Shown here piece after piece: positions 18,181 to 27,215 of a DNA stretch of 64,000 nucleotides. Source of the stretch: Actibacterium naphthalenivorans. GTDB lineage: Bacteria > Pseudomonadota > Alphaproteobacteria > Rhodobacterales > Rhodobacteraceae. The notes beneath the pieces were generated by a model that made no database searches, was not told the origin of the DNA, and worked only from the letters and a program-made list of their open reading frames with translations. Both the position numbers and the translations under genes were made by a program. Numbering within the stretch: position 1 is the stretch's first letter; each line of letters opens with the position of its first letter. The DNA lies in the NCBI RefSeq assembly GCF_014196965.1, contig NZ_JACIEQ010000001.1:1116001-1180000 (forward strand). Reading direction: 5' to 3'.

Positions 18181-18412
18181 TCTGACAGCCCGTCGCCAGT
18201 TCGATGGCACGGTGGCCGCGCGCGATCACCCCTGCGGCGGCCGGGCCGAATTCCACGCTGGTGCGCACCGCCTGTGCCGTTCTCCCATCAGTAAACACGC
18301 TGAATTGGCTGGAGCCGACCGTCACCTTTCGCGCCGGGAAGCCGTAAAGATCAATCGAAGGGCTGTTGCACCCCGCCATCAGCAACACCGCCGCCAGGAT
18401 CCCGTTGCGCAT
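18110..18412 (-). CDS. Small predicted lipoprotein, 100 aa
   Basis: The protein starts MRNGILAAVLLMAGC, a short signal with lipobox LMAGC and lipidated Cys15. The mature part contains FPARKVTVGSSQFSVFTDGRTAQAVRTS and a C-terminal pair of cysteines (ATGCQIIPGS, AKLFCPNPV) that could form a disulfide. Longer starts at residues upstream (for example MAGAAMRNG) are possible. I do not recognise a family. It is divergent from the large membrane protein gene at 18567 and shares with it a region holding a CtrA-type box. Confidence 0.72.
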   Translation of the reverse strand: MRNGILAAVLLMAGCNSPSIDLYGFPARKVTVGSSQFSVFTDGRTAQAVRTSVEFGPAAAGVIARGHRAIELATGCQIIPGSFGGDPALMRAKLFCPNPV

Positions 18413-18459
18413 CGCAGCCCCCGCCATTGCCCGTTTCGCGCCATGGAAGATCATTTGGG

Positions 18460-18475
18460 TTAACCGGGGCTTAAC
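18460..18475. promoter_or_regulatory. Candidate CtrA binding site (TTAA-N7-TTAAC)
   Basis: The sequence TTAACCGGGGCTTAAC matches the full alphaproteobacterial CtrA consensus TTAA-N7-TTAAC, and the opposite strand matches too because the site is preceded by G. It lies 48 bases before the lipoprotein start and 92 bases before the membrane-protein start. CtrA is a response regulator of cell cycle, motility and, in Rhodobacterales, gene transfer agents. Binding is an inference from the consensus. Confidence 0.5.
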
Positions 18476-18535
18476 AGGGCAAAAGGACCGCTTCGAATTG
18501 ACGCATTCGCAGGCCGGCCGCCATTCCCCATCATA

Positions 18536-18560
18536 TTCCAAATATTGAATTCAATTGGAA
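18536..18560. repeat. Imperfect palindrome just upstream of the membrane protein gene
   Basis: TTCCAA (18536-18541) and TTGGAA (18555-18560) flank the perfect palindrome TTGAATTCAA (18545-18554); the left arm has a 3-base bulge ATA. The element ends 6 bases before the ATG at 18567 and could be an operator or part of the promoter. AT-rich sequence is scarce in the surrounding DNA, which makes it stand out. Confidence 0.45.
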
Positions 18561-18566
18561 TCAGCC

Positions 18567-19781
18567 ATGCACCCGACGATGACACGCCCGGCAGATCGCT
18601 ATTCACCCCTGTATTTCCTCGTCTCGCTCGGGGCGGGCGGCCTGGCGGTGACGTTCTTCATGTATCTGATGTTCTGGGTGCCGCACCCGACACGCCCGGT
18701 GCCGGTGTTCGAGGATGTGGCCGCGGCCTTCGCCGCCGGCGGCCTGCCAATGCAGCTTGGCATCGTGGCGGCCTATATCGGCATCACCGTATTCGTGGTG
18801 CTGAACCTCCGGTCGCTGGTCTGGAACATCACCCGGTACCGCAGTTTCCGGCAGACCGAAGCCTTCAGGCAACTCGTCAGCACCAATGCCGAGACACAGC
18901 TTCTGGCCATGCCGCTCGCGATGGCGATGAGCGTCAACGCCGCCTTCATCGCCGGCATGGTTTTCATGCCGGGCCTGTGGAGCATCATCGAGTACCTGTT
19001 CCCCTTCGCGCTGGTGGCCTTCGCCGCTATCGGCTGGCTGGCCTTCCGGTTTCTGGGGGATTTTCTGGGCCGGGTGCTGACCAAGGGCGGCGTGTTCGAC
19101 GTGACGGCGCATAACTCCTTCGCGCAGCTTCTGCCGGCCTTTGCCCTGTCGATGGTCGCCGTGGGCTTTGCCGCCCCCGCCGCGATGAGCGTGACGCCGC
19201 TGACCATTGGCATCTCTGTGATCGGGTCCACCTTCTTTGGCGTGGCTTCGGTGCTTTACGCGGTGGTCGCGGCGATCACCGGGTTCAATTCGATGCTGCA
19301 TTACGGCACCGCGAAGGAATCCGGCCCGACCCTGCTTGTGGTGGTGCCGATCATGACCGTGCTGGGCATCCTGCTGCTGCGGCAGGAACATGGGCTGCAT
19401 GTCGCCTTCGATGCCCATGCGGTGGCGGTGGAAACGCTTGTAACCCTGACGCGGCTGATGTCGGTGCAGGTGGTCTTTCTGATGCTCGGCCTGCTGGTGC
19501 TGCGCCGTCAGGAGTATTTCAAGCAATATGTCTTTGGAGCCGACAATTCCCCGGGTGCCTATGCGCTGATCTGCCCCGGCGTCGCGCTGTCGGTGATGAC
19601 CCAGTTCTGGCTGAACAAGGGGCTTGTCGCCGCCGGGCTGGTCGCAAAGTTCAGCGCGGGCTACTGGCTGATCACCGCCATCGCCATCGCCTTCCAGATG
19701 TCAATGATCCGGCTGGTGTTCCACCTGAACCGGCGTCATTTCGGGCAGGGCCGCAAAACGGTTGCGGTGCCGGCCGAATAG
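18567..19781 (+). CDS. Polytopic inner-membrane protein, possibly TsoY family
   Basis: A 404-residue protein with about ten hydrophobic segments, beginning after MHPTMTRPADRYSPLYFLVSLGAGGLAV. It has a NAETQLLAMPLAMAMSVNAAFI segment, a GRVLTKGGVFDVTAHNSFAQLL loop, and ends in a basic tail. From memory it resembles roseobacter proteins that pipelines call TsoY family (seleno)protein; I am not certain. The function is unknown. It could be a transporter related loosely to the tellurite/dicarboxylate (SLAC1-like) type. An in-frame TTG at 18555 is an alternative start. It is divergent from the small lipoprotein gene. Confidence 0.75.
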   Translation: MHPTMTRPADRYSPLYFLVSLGAGGLAVTFFMYLMFWVPHPTRPVPVFEDVAAAFAAGGLPMQLGIVAAYIGITVFVVLNLRSLVWNITRYRSFRQTEAFRQLVSTNAETQLLAMPLAMAMSVNAAFIAGMVFMPGLWSIIEYLFPFALVAFAAIGWLAFRFLGDFLGRVLTKGGVFDVTAHNSFAQLLPAFALSMVAVGFAAPAAMSVTPLTIGISVIGSTFFGVASVLYAVVAAITGFNSMLHYGTAKESGPTLLVVVPIMTVLGILLLRQEHGLHVAFDAHAVAVETLVTLTRLMSVQVVFLMLGLLVLRRQEYFKQYVFGADNSPGAYALICPGVALSVMTQFWLNKGLVAAGLVAKFSAGYWLITAIAIAFQMSMIRLVFHLNRRHFGQGRKTVAVPAE

Positions 19782-19905
19782 CCGGGGCGCGATGGGAAGA
19801 TCAAGAAACGGGGGGCGGGCGCCCCCTGTTTTTGTCTATCCGCTTGATCACCCGCCGCCCGCCGCTACGATCCGCCGGCACCCCGCAACCAGACGGAGCC
19901 CGCGC

Positions 19906-20259
19906 GTGATCCTGCACCTTGCCCTTTTGCTGACCTTCCAACTGACCGGCGCGGTGATCAGCCGTGTCTTTGCCCTGCCCCTTCCCGGCCCGGTGATCGG
20001 CATGGCGCTGCTGCTGTGCTTTCTCGCGGCCGCGCCGCGTGTGGCGCTGCCGCTGCGGACCACCGCGCAGGGGCTGCTGTCGCACCTTTCGCTGCTGTTC
20101 GTGCCGGCGGGCGTGGGCGTGGTCGGGCATCTTGATCTGCTGGGCGCCCAGGGCGGGCCGATCTTCGCGGTGCTCGTGATCTCGACCACCGCGGCCATTG
20201 CCGTGGCCGCGCTGACCTTTACGCTGGTGGCGCGCAAGAGCGGGGCCGGAGATGCCTGA
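19906..20259 (+). CDS. CidA/LrgA family holin-like protein
   Basis: A 117-residue protein with about four membrane helices and the family core LPLPGPVIGMALLLCFLAA, then LLSHLSLLFVPAGVGVVGHLDLLG. CidA/LrgA proteins are small holin-like proteins that act with a CidB/LrgB partner; in bacteria they influence autolysis and, in some, export of small carboxylates such as pyruvate. The start is GTG at 19906, preceded by ACGGAGC. It overlaps the LrgB gene by 8 bp, so the two are co-translated. Confidence 0.9.
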   Translation: MILHLALLLTFQLTGAVISRVFALPLPGPVIGMALLLCFLAAAPRVALPLRTTAQGLLSHLSLLFVPAGVGVVGHLDLLGAQGGPIFAVLVISTTAAIAVAALTFTLVARKSGAGDA

Positions 20260-20968
20260 GTTTCCCGAGATCTGGAGCTATCTGGCCCGCGATCCGCTGA
20301 TCTGGCTGACCGCGACGCTGATCGCCTATGTCATCGGCGACACGCTGTTCCGCGCGGCGGGGCGGCGGCCGTTTGCCAACCCGGTGCTGATCGCGGTGAT
20401 CCTGCTGGCGGTGTTGCTGCGGGTCACGCAAACCCCCTATGCGATCTATTTCGAGGGCGCGCAGTTCGTGCATTTCATGCTCGGCCCGGCCACGGTGGCG
20501 CTGGCGGTGCCGCTGCACGCCAATCTCGCGCGGGTCCGCAAAAGCGCGCTGCCGCTGCTGGCGGCGCTGCTGGCCGGATCGCTGACCGCGATGCTGAGCG
20601 CGGTGGGGCTGGGCTGGGCGCTGGGGATCCGGGGCGAGGTGCTGCTGTCGCTCGTGCCGAAATCGGCGACCGCGCCGGTGGCGCTGGGGATATCGGAAAG
20701 CATCGGCGGCTCGCCCACGCTGACCGCCGTGCTGGTCATCACCACGGGCATCATCGGCGCGATCGTGGTGACCCCGCTTCTGAACCTGCTGCGCATTCGC
20801 GACTGGCGCGCGCGTGGCTTTGCCGTGGGCGTGGCCGCGCATGGCATCGGCACCGCCCGCGCGTTTCAGGTGAACGAGACCGCCGGGGCCTTTGCCGGGA
20901 TCGGGATGGGGCTGAATGCGATGCTGACGGCGATTCTGGCGCCCATCGTGGTGCGCCTGCTGTTCTGA
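20252..20968 (+). CDS. LrgB/CidB family protein
   Basis: A 238-residue integral membrane protein with the LrgB core: NPVLIAVILLAVLLR, a long hydrophobic region with LGPATVALAVPLHANLARVR, the VLLSLVPKSATAPVALGIS motif, and AHGIGTARAFQVNETAGAFAGIGMGLN near the end. The last two motifs are diagnostic for the family. It is the partner of the upstream LrgA-type gene. Direct evidence for murein-hydrolase control in this organism is lacking; export of metabolic acids is an alternative role known for the family. Confidence 0.93.
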   Translation: MPEFPEIWSYLARDPLIWLTATLIAYVIGDTLFRAAGRRPFANPVLIAVILLAVLLRVTQTPYAIYFEGAQFVHFMLGPATVALAVPLHANLARVRKSALPLLAALLAGSLTAMLSAVGLGWALGIRGEVLLSLVPKSATAPVALGISESIGGSPTLTAVLVITTGIIGAIVVTPLLNLLRIRDWRARGFAVGVAAHGIGTARAFQVNETAGAFAGIGMGLNAMLTAILAPIVVRLLF

Positions 20969-21004
20969 GCCGGTGAGGGTTTGCACCAGCGCGCGCGCGG
21001 ACGC

Positions 21005-21403
21005 TCAGGCCCGGTTCGCGATCTCGATCAGGTTGCCGTCGGGATCGCGGATATAGATCGAGATGATCGGCCCCCTCGCCCCGGTGCGCCGCACCGGCCC
21101 CTCTTCGACCGCGATACCCCAGCCGCCCAGATGCAGCACCCACTCGGCCACCGGGGTATCGGACAGGAAACACAGATCGGCGCTCCCGGGCGTGGGGCTG
21201 GCGGCCTTGGGGTCATATTCCGTGCCATGCGGATGCAGGTTGATCTTCTGATCGCCGAATTTCAGCGCGGTGCGGGTGGACCCGTCGGCCGGGTGAAACT
21301 CCAGCCGTTCCATCCCCAGAACGGTCTGGTAGAACGCAACTGTATGGTCGATGTCGGTGACGGTCAGCACCAGATGGTCAAGGGATGCAAGTGTTGGCGC
21401 CAT
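21005..21403 (-). CDS. VOC (glyoxalase/dioxygenase superfamily) protein
   Basis: A 132-residue single-domain VOC protein. It starts MAPTLASLDHLVLTVTDIDHTVAFYQTVLGM, with the first metal-ligand His in LDHLVLTV, and continues with KINLHPHG and IISIYIRDPDGNLIEIAN, where the C-terminal Glu is the usual last ligand. This resembles the virulence-protein/YaeR-like subgroup of unknown substrate. It has its own promoter region and no close operon partners, so the reaction is not predicted. Confidence 0.85.
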   Translation of the reverse strand: MAPTLASLDHLVLTVTDIDHTVAFYQTVLGMERLEFHPADGSTRTALKFGDQKINLHPHGTEYDPKAASPTPGSADLCFLSDTPVAEWVLHLGGWGIAVEEGPVRRTGARGPIISIYIRDPDGNLIEIANRA

Positions 21404-21495
21404 GCGGGCTTCCTGCAGTTCACAAAGGGGTTGCCTCAGCATGCATCGGGGCGGCGGCGAAGTGCAACCGCCGGCGCGGCGCCAGAAAAGTTTCA

Positions 21496-21515
21496 TGCCT
21501 CCGGCGGGGATATTT
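21496..21515 (+). repeat. Dispersed 20-base repeat, copy 1
   Basis: The 20 bases here, with core GCCTCCGGCGGGGATATTT, are identical to those at 30317-30336 and to the complement of 30267-30286. This copy lies between the VOC gene and the FAD oxidoreductase gene. I recall similar sequences at many gene ends in Rhodobacterales, but that is from memory. Confidence 0.8.
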
Positions 21516-21532
21516 CCGGAAAGGCGAAAGGG

Positions 21533-22573
21533 TCAGAGGCTTGCCGCCACCCGGAAGGCATCGGGGACGGTGTCCTTGCCGTCGAGCATCAGGTCGGCCA
21601 TCACCTGCGCGACCTTGGGCGCCATTCCGAAGCCGATCTTGAACCCTCCGTTGGCGATGAACTGACCGGCGCGGCCGGGGTAATGGCCCAGCATCGGGGC
21701 CCGGCTTCTGGCGCGGGGCCGGACGCCGGCCCAGCGTTGCAGGATGGGGGCGTTTGCGAGCTGCGGCAGGGCGGTGATGGCGCGGGTTAGAAGATCGTCG
21801 AGCTTTGCATCCGTACTGTCGGCCGTGTCGAACTCGCGTTCGGAGGTGGAGCCGATGGCAAGCGTCCCATCGGCGTGTGGCACGAAGTGAAGCGTGTCGG
21901 CGAACAGCTGCGGCTGGTGCCGCATGTCATGGGCCAGCAGGATCGCCTGGCCCTTCACGCCGTTGCCGACCGGGCGCCCGAGCTCTTCGGACAGGGCCCG
22001 CAGGCCTTCGTAACCCGTGGCCCAGAGGACCAAACCCTGTGTGGGGCCGCTATCCGTGATCTCTGCGCCCAGAGCCTGCAGCGCCCCGGCCAGTGCCGCG
22101 CAGGCATGCGCCGGGTGCAGGCGGGCGGTCAGCGTGTCGTGGATCAGGTATCCGGTCGGGCTGTGCGGCGCCCAGTCGGGGAACGCGGCGGCGGGGGTGA
22201 CGCGCCACGACGCCCGGCCCTGCCAGAGATCCTTCGCCCGCGCCGCCCGCGCCTGCGCCAGATCCATGGCGCGCGCGTCGGCGATCGGTTGCAGCCGGCC
22301 GGTGCGGCCATAGCCGGGCGAGAGGCCCGAGGCCTGTTGTACCCGCCTCCAGAAGGCTTCGGCCAGCACCAGGCTGTCGAACTGAAACGCCTTCTTGTCG
22401 TTCCAGTTTTCCGGCGTGTGCGGGGCCAGCGCGCCGACGATACCGCCCGAGGCGCCCGCCCCCACGTGCCGCTTTTCGATCAGCCGCACCCTGGCGCCTT
22501 TTTCGGCGCAGGCGAAGGCCACCGACAGGCCGAACGCGCCTGCCCCCATCACCGTGACGTCAACCGTTGCCAT
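21533..22573 (-). CDS. FAD-dependent oxidoreductase, MnmC1/DAO family
   Basis: A 346-residue protein of the D-amino-acid oxidase fold: the FAD-binding VTVMGAGAFGLSVAFACAEKGARVRLIEK at the N-terminus, RHVGAGASGGIVGALAPH, the WAGVRPRARSRAPMLGHYPG segment and a C-terminal GQFIANGGFKIGFGMAPKVAQ. It faces away from mnmD at a distance of 53 bp. In E. coli MnmC is a fusion of exactly these two domains, which removes a carboxymethyl group from U34 of tRNA and methylates the product. A stand-alone MnmC1 role is therefore inferred. Glycine oxidase-like activity is the alternative. Confidence 0.82.
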   Translation of the reverse strand: MATVDVTVMGAGAFGLSVAFACAEKGARVRLIEKRHVGAGASGGIVGALAPHTPENWNDKKAFQFDSLVLAEAFWRRVQQASGLSPGYGRTGRLQPIADARAMDLAQARAARAKDLWQGRASWRVTPAAAFPDWAPHSPTGYLIHDTLTARLHPAHACAALAGALQALGAEITDSGPTQGLVLWATGYEGLRALSEELGRPVGNGVKGQAILLAHDMRHQPQLFADTLHFVPHADGTLAIGSTSEREFDTADSTDAKLDDLLTRAITALPQLANAPILQRWAGVRPRARSRAPMLGHYPGRAGQFIANGGFKIGFGMAPKVAQVMADLMLDGKDTVPDAFRVAASL

Positions 22574-22626
22574 TCCCCGCGCCCTTCCGCATTCTCGCGC
22601 CATGCGTCCTTCGTCTAAGGCATCCC

Positions 22627-23304
22627 ATGCGAACAGACCAGCCGGCAGAGCTTGAGTGGAAAGAGGGCGGCACGCCGGTGTCGCGCCGCTTTGACGATCC
22701 CTATTTCTCGCTCGAGAACGGGCTGGAGGAGACGCGCCATGTGTTTCTGGCGGGCAACGATCTGCCCGCGCGCTTCGCCCCGGGCTTTCACATAGCAGAG
22801 CTCGGGTTCGGCACCGGGCTGAACATGCTGGCCGCGCTGATCGCCTGGCGGCACAGCGGGCAGAAAGGCGCGCTGCGTTTCACCAGTTTCGAGGCGTTTC
22901 CGATGTGCCCCGATGACATATCCCGCGCGCTTGACGCTTTTCCCGAGGCCAAGGCCGTGGCCGGGCCGTTTCTGGCCGCCTGGGCCGCCGGGCAGCCGGT
23001 GTTCGAGACCGGTGACCTGCGTGCGGAGATCATTGTCGGCGATGCGCGCGAGACTGTGCCGCGCTGGGGCGGGCGGGCCGATGCGTGGTTTCTTGACGGA
23101 TTTTCCCCGGCCAGGAACCCCGAGCTTTGGGATACGGAACTGATGGGCGCTGTCGCGCGCAATACCGCGCCGGGCGGCACGCTGGCCACCTATACCGCGG
23201 CGGGCCATGTGCGCCGCGCCCTGGGCGCGGCCGGGTTTGAGGTTGAACGGCGTTCAGGCTTCGGGCGCAAGCGTCACATGACGGTGGGGCGGATGCCCGC
23301 ATGA
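22627..23304 (+). CDS. mnmD: tRNA 5-aminomethyl-2-thiouridine methyltransferase (MnmD, MnmC2 domain)
   Basis: A 225-residue methyltransferase. It shows the N-terminal LEWKEGGTPVSRRFDDPYFSLENGLEE, the SAM motif ELGFGTGLNMLAAL at 58-71, and DAWFLDGFSPARNPELW at 152-168, the last being diagnostic for the MnmC2/MnmD family. It would methylate nm5(s2)U34 to mnm5(s2)U34 in tRNA. Stand-alone MnmD is common outside enterobacteria. The divergent FAD enzyme probably supplies the oxidase half. The ATG at 22627 fits the family N-terminus; twenty upstream codons do not. Confidence 0.92.
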   Translation: MRTDQPAELEWKEGGTPVSRRFDDPYFSLENGLEETRHVFLAGNDLPARFAPGFHIAELGFGTGLNMLAALIAWRHSGQKGALRFTSFEAFPMCPDDISRALDAFPEAKAVAGPFLAAWAAGQPVFETGDLRAEIIVGDARETVPRWGGRADAWFLDGFSPARNPELWDTELMGAVARNTAPGGTLATYTAAGHVRRALGAAGFEVERRSGFGRKRHMTVGRMPA

Positions 23305-24167
23305 CCGAACAGAACACCCGGCTCGGCATCCTGCTGATGGTTGTCACGACCTTCGTGTTTGCCCTGCAGGACGGGATCTCGCGCCATCTGGCCGGCCAGT
23401 ACAACGTGCTGATGATCGTGATGATCCGCTACTGGTTCTTCGCCGGATTCGTTATCGTGGTGGCGGCGCGCAAGGCGGGCGGCGTGCGGGCGGCGGCTGC
23501 CACGCGCCAGCCGGTGCTTCAGATATTTCGCGGGTTGCTGCTGGCGGCCGAGATCTGCGTGATGGTCACGGCCTTCGTGGTGCTCGGCCTGGTGGAAAGC
23601 CACGCGGTTTTCACCAGCTATCCGCTGCTTGTCGCGGCGCTGTCGGGGCCTGTTCTGGGCGAAAAGGTCGGCTGGCCGCGCTGGGTGGCGATCGGCACCG
23701 GCTTTGTGGGGGTGCTTGTCATCCTCGAACCGGGGTATCGCGTGTTCGCCCCCGCCGCACTTGTTCCGCTGGCCGCCGCGTTGATGTTCGCGCTTTACGG
23801 GCTGCTGACGCGCTATGCCGCGCGGGCCGACACCTCCGCCACCAGTTTCTTCTGGACCGGCACGACCGGCGCCGTGGCGATGACCGGCATCGGCCTGTGG
23901 CACTGGCAGCCGATGAGTATGGGCGACTGGGGCTGGATGGGCCTGCTGTGCATCACCGGCGCGTTGGGGCATTACCTGCTGATCCGGTGCTATGAGGTCG
24001 CCGAGGCCAGCGCGGTACAGCCCTTCGCCTATCTGCAACTGGTGTTCGCGACTGCCATCGGACTGTCTGTATTTCACGAAAGGCTGGAGCCGAACGTGGC
24101 CATCGGCGCGGTCATCGTCATCGGCGCGGGGCTGTTCACCCTGTGGAATGGCCGGCGCGGCGCCTAA
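23301..24167 (+). CDS. EamA family (DMT superfamily) transporter
   Basis: A 288-residue membrane protein with ten predicted helices in two EamA repeats. It begins LGILLMVVTTFVFALQDGISRHLAG, and the second repeat starts near PAALVPLAAALMFALYGLLTRY. SAVQPFAYLQLVFATAIG and EPNVAIGAVIVIGAGLF are typical of the end of repeat 2. DMT exporters move amino acids, nucleosides or other metabolites; no substrate is indicated. It overlaps mnmD by 4 bp (ATGA), so it is co-translated, and its stop overlaps the convergent Slt gene by 4 bp. Confidence 0.9.
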   Translation: MTEQNTRLGILLMVVTTFVFALQDGISRHLAGQYNVLMIVMIRYWFFAGFVIVVAARKAGGVRAAAATRQPVLQIFRGLLLAAEICVMVTAFVVLGLVESHAVFTSYPLLVAALSGPVLGEKVGWPRWVAIGTGFVGVLVILEPGYRVFAPAALVPLAAALMFALYGLLTRYAARADTSATSFFWTGTTGAVAMTGIGLWHWQPMSMGDWGWMGLLCITGALGHYLLIRCYEVAEASAVQPFAYLQLVFATAIGLSVFHERLEPNVAIGAVIVIGAGLFTLWNGRRGA

Positions 24168-26092
24168 TCCGCGTGCAGCTCTTCCGACAGGCGCAGGGCC
24201 GCTGCCCGCCCGGACAGGCGCGCGCGATAGATGGGCAGCGATTCCATCACCCGCATCACATAGTTGCGGGTTTCGCGATAGGGGATCATCTCTATCCAGT
24301 CGATCACATCGGTTCCGGCCGACCGCGGATCGCCACGCTCTGCGATCCAGGCCCGGGCGCGGCTGGGGCCGGCGTTGTAGCCGGCCGCGACCAGCACGTA
24401 ATTGTCACCGAACTCTTCCACCAGCTCGGCCAGATACGCCGCGCCGAGGCGGGCGTTATATTCCGGATCGGTCAAAAGCGCGTCGCTGGAATAGGCGATT
24501 TCAAGCTTGTGCGCCACCGACCGCGCCGTGCCCGGCATAAGCTGCATCAACCCGCGCGCCCCCGCACCGCTGACGACGCTGGCGTTGAACTCGCTTTCGC
24601 GCCGGGCGATCGACAGGACCAGCTCGTCCGGCACGGGGTGCTTCGCGGCGGTCAGCCGGGTCAGCGGGAAATAGGCGCGCGGCAGGATGGTACCCTGACC
24701 CGCGGCGACCTTGGCGATACGCAGGGCGATATGCGGCTCATGCACCGACAGGGCAAGACCCGCAAGCTGCGCCTGGCCCTGGGGCCCGGCGGTTTCGGCG
24801 ATATGGGTCATGAACATCTCCGCCAGGTTGCGTTCGCCCGCCTGCACGAACAACAGCGCGGCTTTCAGCGCGGAGGAGCCGGCGAAGGGGGCTGTCGTCC
24901 AGTCGGGGTAGGTTTCGCCGCCGGTCAGGGCCGGGTCCATCGGCAGGCCGGCGCGTTCGGCGGCGAGCTGACCGTAAAAGCCGGACTGGTGCTGCCCGCC
25001 GCTGGCATAGGCCGCCTGCGCCTCGGGCAGGCGCCCCAGCGCCTCGAGCGCGCGGCCTTGCCAGTAGCCGGCGCGGCCAAGGCTGATCGGGGTTTCCACA
25101 CCCGCGTCGAAACGCCGGAAATGGGTCAGCGCAAGCTCCGGCTGATGTTTCAGCCGCAGCGCGACGAACCCGGCCAGCCATTCTAGATCGGCGAAATCGG
25201 CGCCTTCGGTCAGGTAGTGACGCGCGGCCAGGCGGTAGGCGAGTTCGACCTTGCCCTCGCGCATCGCGCGGCGCGCCAGGATGCGCCGCCAGTTGGCCCA
25301 GCGCTCGGGCTGGCCAAGCCGGTCGGCGGCGGTGCTGCGATCATCCAGCAGGACGGCGGCATCGTCATAGCGCCCCTTGGCGACCCGCCACCCGAACCGC
25401 TCATAGGCCAGGCCCGCGTCATCCTGCAGGTCGGCCGGCACCGCGGCGATCAGCTTGTCGACGCCGGGGCCCTGATTGCGCAGGGTCATCCGGGCCACGG
25501 CCAGCGTGCGCCAGCCCTCGGGCACCAGCGGCAACATCAGCCGGGCCGAAGCGGCATCGCCCCGCCACAGCATCGCGTCCAGCCGGGCCACATGATGCGG
25601 GGCCAGAAGCGGGCCAAACTCATCCAGAAGGATGGCGTGGGTCATGTCCGACAGCGGCAGGCTGCGCCAGGTCAGCACGGCCTGCGCCTCGGCGTCGCCC
25701 CTGCGGCCAAGCGCGGCATAGGCCAGGGCCAGGCGCACGGCGCCAAGGCCCGTCACCGGCGGATTTTCGGCGAAATACTCCAGCACCTCCGCCGGGGCGA
25801 CATCCGCCCCGATCTTGCCTTCGCCACGCGCGCGCATCCGGTCCAGCCCCGGCCAGTCGGGATTGCGCGCAAGAAACTCGCGATAGTCATCGAACGCGCC
25901 TTCGCCGGCGCGCAGATAGCGCCACTCCACGATGTCGCGCACGACCCGGCCTTCGCCACGGGCACGGGCGCGGGCCATATCCCATTTGTCGGCGCGCACA
26001 TCGCGCATGACCTGCGTCAACGGCACATCGCCCGCCATCGCGGGGAATGCCAGAAGCAGGGCAAGAAACAGAACAAGGCCGGAGATGCGCAT
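24164..26092 (-). CDS. Soluble lytic transglycosylase, Slt70 type
   Basis: A 642-residue periplasmic enzyme with a Sec signal peptide ([17 protein letters not shown]), a long alpha-superhelical U/L domain of tetratricopeptide-like helices (about 30-480), and a C-terminal SLT catalytic domain. The catalytic Glu499 lies in [21 protein letters not shown], followed by LMQLMPGTA and [18 protein letters not shown], all standard. It cleaves glycan strands during peptidoglycan turnover. Start M13 upstream is possible, but the one chosen gives a normal signal peptide. It is divergent from dapA. Confidence 0.95.
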   Translation of the reverse strand: MRISGLVLFLALLLAFPAMAGDVPLTQVMRDVRADKWDMARARARGEGRVVRDIVEWRYLRAGEGAFDDYREFLARNPDWPGLDRMRARGEGKIGADVAPAEVLEYFAENPPVTGLGAVRLALAYAALGRRGDAEAQAVLTWRSLPLSDMTHAILLDEFGPLLAPHHVARLDAMLWRGDAASARLMLPLVPEGWRTLAVARMTLRNQGPGVDKLIAAVPADLQDDAGLAYERFGWRVAKGRYDDAAVLLDDRSTAADRLGQPERWANWRRILARRAMREGKVELAYRLAARHYLTEGADFADLEWLAGFVALRLKHQPELALTHFRRFDAGVETPISLGRAGYWQGRALEALGRLPEAQAAYASGGQHQSGFYGQLAAERAGLPMDPALTGGETYPDWTTAPFAGSSALKAALLFVQAGERNLAEMFMTHIAETAGPQGQAQLAGLALSVHEPHIALRIAKVAAGQGTILPRAYFPLTRLTAAKHPVPDELVLSIARRESEFNASVVSGAGARGLMQLMPGTARSVAHKLEIAYSSDALLTDPEYNARLGAAYLAELVEEFGDNYVLVAAGYNAGPSRARAWIAERGDPRSAGTDVIDWIEMIPYRETRNYVMRVMESLPIYRARLSGRAAALRLSEELHAD

Positions 26093-26250
26093 GGGAACCC
26101 GCAAAGTCAGATGATTTGCCAAAACTCTCACTTCGCCCTATCAGGCTGCAATACACAAACTTGGCAAGCCCCCATAGGGCCGCTAGGGTCCGCCGCGTTT
26201 GCAATGGGGCGACTCACCCCACGCCACTGAATCACAGGAGGAAGCGTGTC

Positions 26251-27126
26251 ATGATCAGAGGGTCCATTCCAGCCCTGGTGACGCCGTTCAAGGACGGCAC
26301 CGTGGATCGCGCTGCGCTGAAGGCGCTGGTTGAGTGGCATATCGCCGAAGGCTCCCGCGGGCTGGTGCCGGTGGGCACGACGGGCGAAAGCCCGACCCTC
26401 AGCCATGCCGAGCATGAAATGGTGGTCGAAGAGGTGGTGCAGGCCGCCGCGGGCCGGGTGCCGGTAATCGCCGGGGCCGGCTCCAACAACACCGCCGAAA
26501 CCGTGCGCCTGATGCAGCATGCCGAAAAGGTCGGCGCCGATGCGGCGCTGGTGGTCACACCCTATTACAACAAGCCCACCCAGGCCGGGCTGATCGCGCA
26601 TTTCACCGCCGCGCATGACTGCTGTGAACTGCCGATCATCATCTACAACATCCCCGGCCGCTCCGCCGTGGATATGTCGCCCGCGACGATGGGCGAACTG
26701 TCAAAGCTGCCGCGCATCATCGGGGTGAAGGACGCCACCGGAGACCTGAGCCGCGTGCCGCAACAGCGCATCACCTGCGGCACCGATTTCATTCAACTGT
26801 CGGGTGAAGACGGCACCGCACTGGGGTTCAATGCCCACGGCGGCCGCGGCTGCATCTCTGTCACCGCAAACGTTGCGCCACGCCTGTGCGCCGAATTTCA
26901 GGAGGCGACGCTGGCCGGCGACTATGCCAAGGCGCTCGACTATCAGGACCGGCTGATGCCGCTGCATCTGGCGATCTTCCTGGAACCCGGCGTCGCCGGA
27001 GCCAAATACGCGCTGTCGCGGCTTGGCAAATGCGCCGAAGAGGTCCGCTCGCCGCTGACTCTGGTGTCCGAACCCACCCGCGCGAAGATCGATGATGCGA
27101 TGCGGCACGCGGGGCTGTTGAACTAA
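26251..27126 (+). CDS. dapA: 4-hydroxy-tetrahydrodipicolinate synthase
   Basis: DapA condenses pyruvate and aspartate semialdehyde in the first committed step toward lysine and meso-diaminopimelate, the cross-linking residue of peptidoglycan. The 291-residue protein has [10 protein letters not shown] (41-50), Tyr132 ([10 protein letters not shown]), Arg137 and the Schiff-base lysine Lys160 in GVKDATGD. An AGGAGGA ribosome site precedes the ATG. It is divergent from the Slt-type transglycosylase gene, a neighbour also linked to peptidoglycan, though the pairing may be chance. Confidence 0.97.
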   Translation: MIRGSIPALVTPFKDGTVDRAALKALVEWHIAEGSRGLVPVGTTGESPTLSHAEHEMVVEEVVQAAAGRVPVIAGAGSNNTAETVRLMQHAEKVGADAALVVTPYYNKPTQAGLIAHFTAAHDCCELPIIIYNIPGRSAVDMSPATMGELSKLPRIIGVKDATGDLSRVPQQRITCGTDFIQLSGEDGTALGFNAHGGRGCISVTANVAPRLCAEFQEATLAGDYAKALDYQDRLMPLHLAIFLEPGVAGAKYALSRLGKCAEEVRSPLTLVSEPTRAKIDDAMRHAGLLN

Positions 27127-27215
27127 CACGCGCCCACCGGCGCCTTGGCGGGCGGGGCGGCATATGCCAAAGCCGCCTTTCCCCGCCCGGTGCGATGCCC
27201 TATATCCGTGCAACC

